Source of the DNA: Acidobacteriaceae bacterium | GTDB taxonomy: Bacteria; Acidobacteriota; Terriglobia; Terriglobales; Acidobacteriaceae | Direction: 5' to 3' | Assembly: GCA_003134815.1 (NCBI GenBank) | Contig: PLCO01000028.1 | Span: 57,143-102,617 of the forward strand | Length of the DNA: 45,475 nt | Shown: piece by piece, positions 44,802 through 45,475 of the stretch | Position numbering within the stretch: the first letter of the stretch is position 1 | Layout of the letters: every line of letters begins with the position of its first letter | The notes under the pieces: model-generated | What the model was told of the DNA's origin: nothing | The model's database searches: none | The model's input: the letters and a program-made list of their open reading frames with translations, nothing else | Made by a program: the position numbers and the translations under genes

Positions 44802-45475
44802 TTGGCTTTCACCTCAGAGCTTTGAAATTGGCCTTTGAAATTGGCGCAGTCCGGCATGGGAGTGTCTTCGAGAATCTTTGCCGCGATCGCGGCACCATGC
44901 TTTCGGTCCTGGAAAATTGCCTGGCCGAGAAACTCCACGATTGCCACCCTGCGCGCCCTCAGCACTTCTACGTCGAAGGGCTCGAAGGCCAGTACCTGCT
45001 GCCAGACCGGCGCGCTGAGGAAATAGAAGACGTTCCCTCCGAGCGCGGACAGCACCATCTGGAACCAGTCCACCTCAATCAACTCGCCCGATGAAATGCC
45101 CTCGCGCACCAGCGATTGAAACATCGCGTGCAACGGCGCGAAGACACGCTTGACAAGGATGGGAAGCTCGCCCTCTTCGCCCTTGTGCAGGCGCATCATT
45201 TCCTGCTGCATCAGGCTCTGGAATTCGCGCTGCGTCAAAATGCGATCGAAATGGTCGAGCGCGGCGCGCAGCAGGCGCTCTCCCGGGCTGGCATCGCGCA
45301 GAAAAACTGCTATGGAGCGATCGCGCACGCGAGCCGACACCGTTTCGAGCGCCGCGGAGTACAACTTCTCCTTGCTCTCGAAGTAGTAGTAGATGAGCGC
45401 CTTGTTTACGCCAGCGGCGGCGGCAATCTGCTCTGTGCGCGCTCCGGCGAGGCCGTTGGCGGCAAATTCGCTCAG
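44798..45475 (-). CDS. TetR-family regulator, 5' end cut by the window edge
   Basis: Open from the last base of the window. The visible N-terminal part is the TetR DNA-binding domain: LSEFAANGLAGARTEQIAAA then AGVNKALIYYYFESKEKLY. A ligand-binding helical domain of about 180 residues follows (VFLRDASPGERLLRAALDHF, DVEVLRARRVAIVEFLGQAI). A TTG at 45364 is inside the protein, not its start. It is the first gene of the exporter operon and probably represses it in cis. The layout TetR-HlyD-ATPase-permease parallels E. coli cecR (ybiH)-ybhGFSR. Confidence 0.93.
   Translation of the reverse strand: MSEFAANGLAGARTEQIAAAAGVNKALIYYYFESKEKLYSAALETVSARVRDRSIAVFLRDASPGERLLRAALDHFDRILTQREFQSLMQQEMMRLHKGEEGELPILVKRVFAPLHAMFQSLVREGISSGELIEVDWFQMVLSALGGNVFYFLSAPVWQQVLAFEPFDVEVLRARRVAIVEFLGQAIFQDRKHGAAIAAKILEDTPMPDCANFKGQFQSSEVKAK

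Overview
The window reads as a chromosomal segment of a Gram-negative, GC-rich acidobacterium, most likely of the Terriglobia/Acidobacteriaceae type. This is inferred from gene content, not from a marker-gene search. Pointers are a VWFA-related exported protein of the type known almost only from Acidobacteria, hopanoid genes (hpnE, hpnJ, hpnK) beside a bacillithiol-type bshA, outer-membrane barrels and TolC, and very many short intergenic repeats. There is no phage, no complete transposon and no CRISPR array.

Layout. 1-5.3 kb: glutamate synthase gltB (5' end outside the window) and gltD. 5.4-9.9 kb: an exported metallophosphoesterase (minus), a GH27 alpha-galactosidase, proline dehydrogenase and a small zinc-ribbon protein. 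10.2-12.4 kb: haem genes hemE-hemH on the minus strand, with a palindromic repeat inside the hemH reading frame. 12.5-19.4 kb: VWFA-related protein, O-methyltransferase, a CSS-motif EAL phosphodiesterase, a GNAT acetyltransferase, the peptidoglycan glycosyltransferase mtgA and an Hcp-like protein with a signal peptide. Repeat elements lie between most of these. 19.4-22.4 kb: a REP-like cluster, a remnant of a REP-associated tyrosine transposase, two orphan genes with less GC-biased codon use, and a repeat-filled gap. 22.4-26.0 kb: ispG, an exported OB-fold-like protein, a Spinster-like MFS carrier and queF. 26.1-29.7 kb: an efflux-type operon (HlyD adaptor, TPR protein, TolC) that lacks an inner-membrane pump. 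29.9-37.0 kb: hopanoid/bacillithiol neighbourhood with hpnJ, two half-size EamA/SMR-like transporters, hpnE (minus), a zinc-ribbon protein, tRNA-Val(UAC), hpnK and bshA. 37.2-39.7 kb: an orphan Ala/Pro-rich protein and a Tat-exported sulfatase. 40.1-45.5 kb: a minus-strand TetR-HlyD-ABC ATPase-ABC permease operon with 4-bp overlaps throughout. A double outer-membrane barrel with a PagL-like C-terminal half follows, then a 35-codon stub of a second permease.

The least ordinary feature is the density and architecture of repeats: (i) palindromes with fixed GTGCCCCATCC / GGGTGGGA arms and exchangeable centres, one relative translated within hemH; (ii) REP-like elements next to a transposase remnant, also with exchangeable centres; (iii) heptamer-period repeats at gene ends that sometimes supply stop codons; (iv) nonamer-period repeats in leaders; (v) 14-15 bp tandem repeats, several inside genes; (vi) a dispersed repeat of about 60 bp in opposite orientations at 22.0 and 37.1 kb. 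Two gene remnants (GNAT C-terminus, ABC permease C-terminus) show past rearrangement at repeat-rich junctions.
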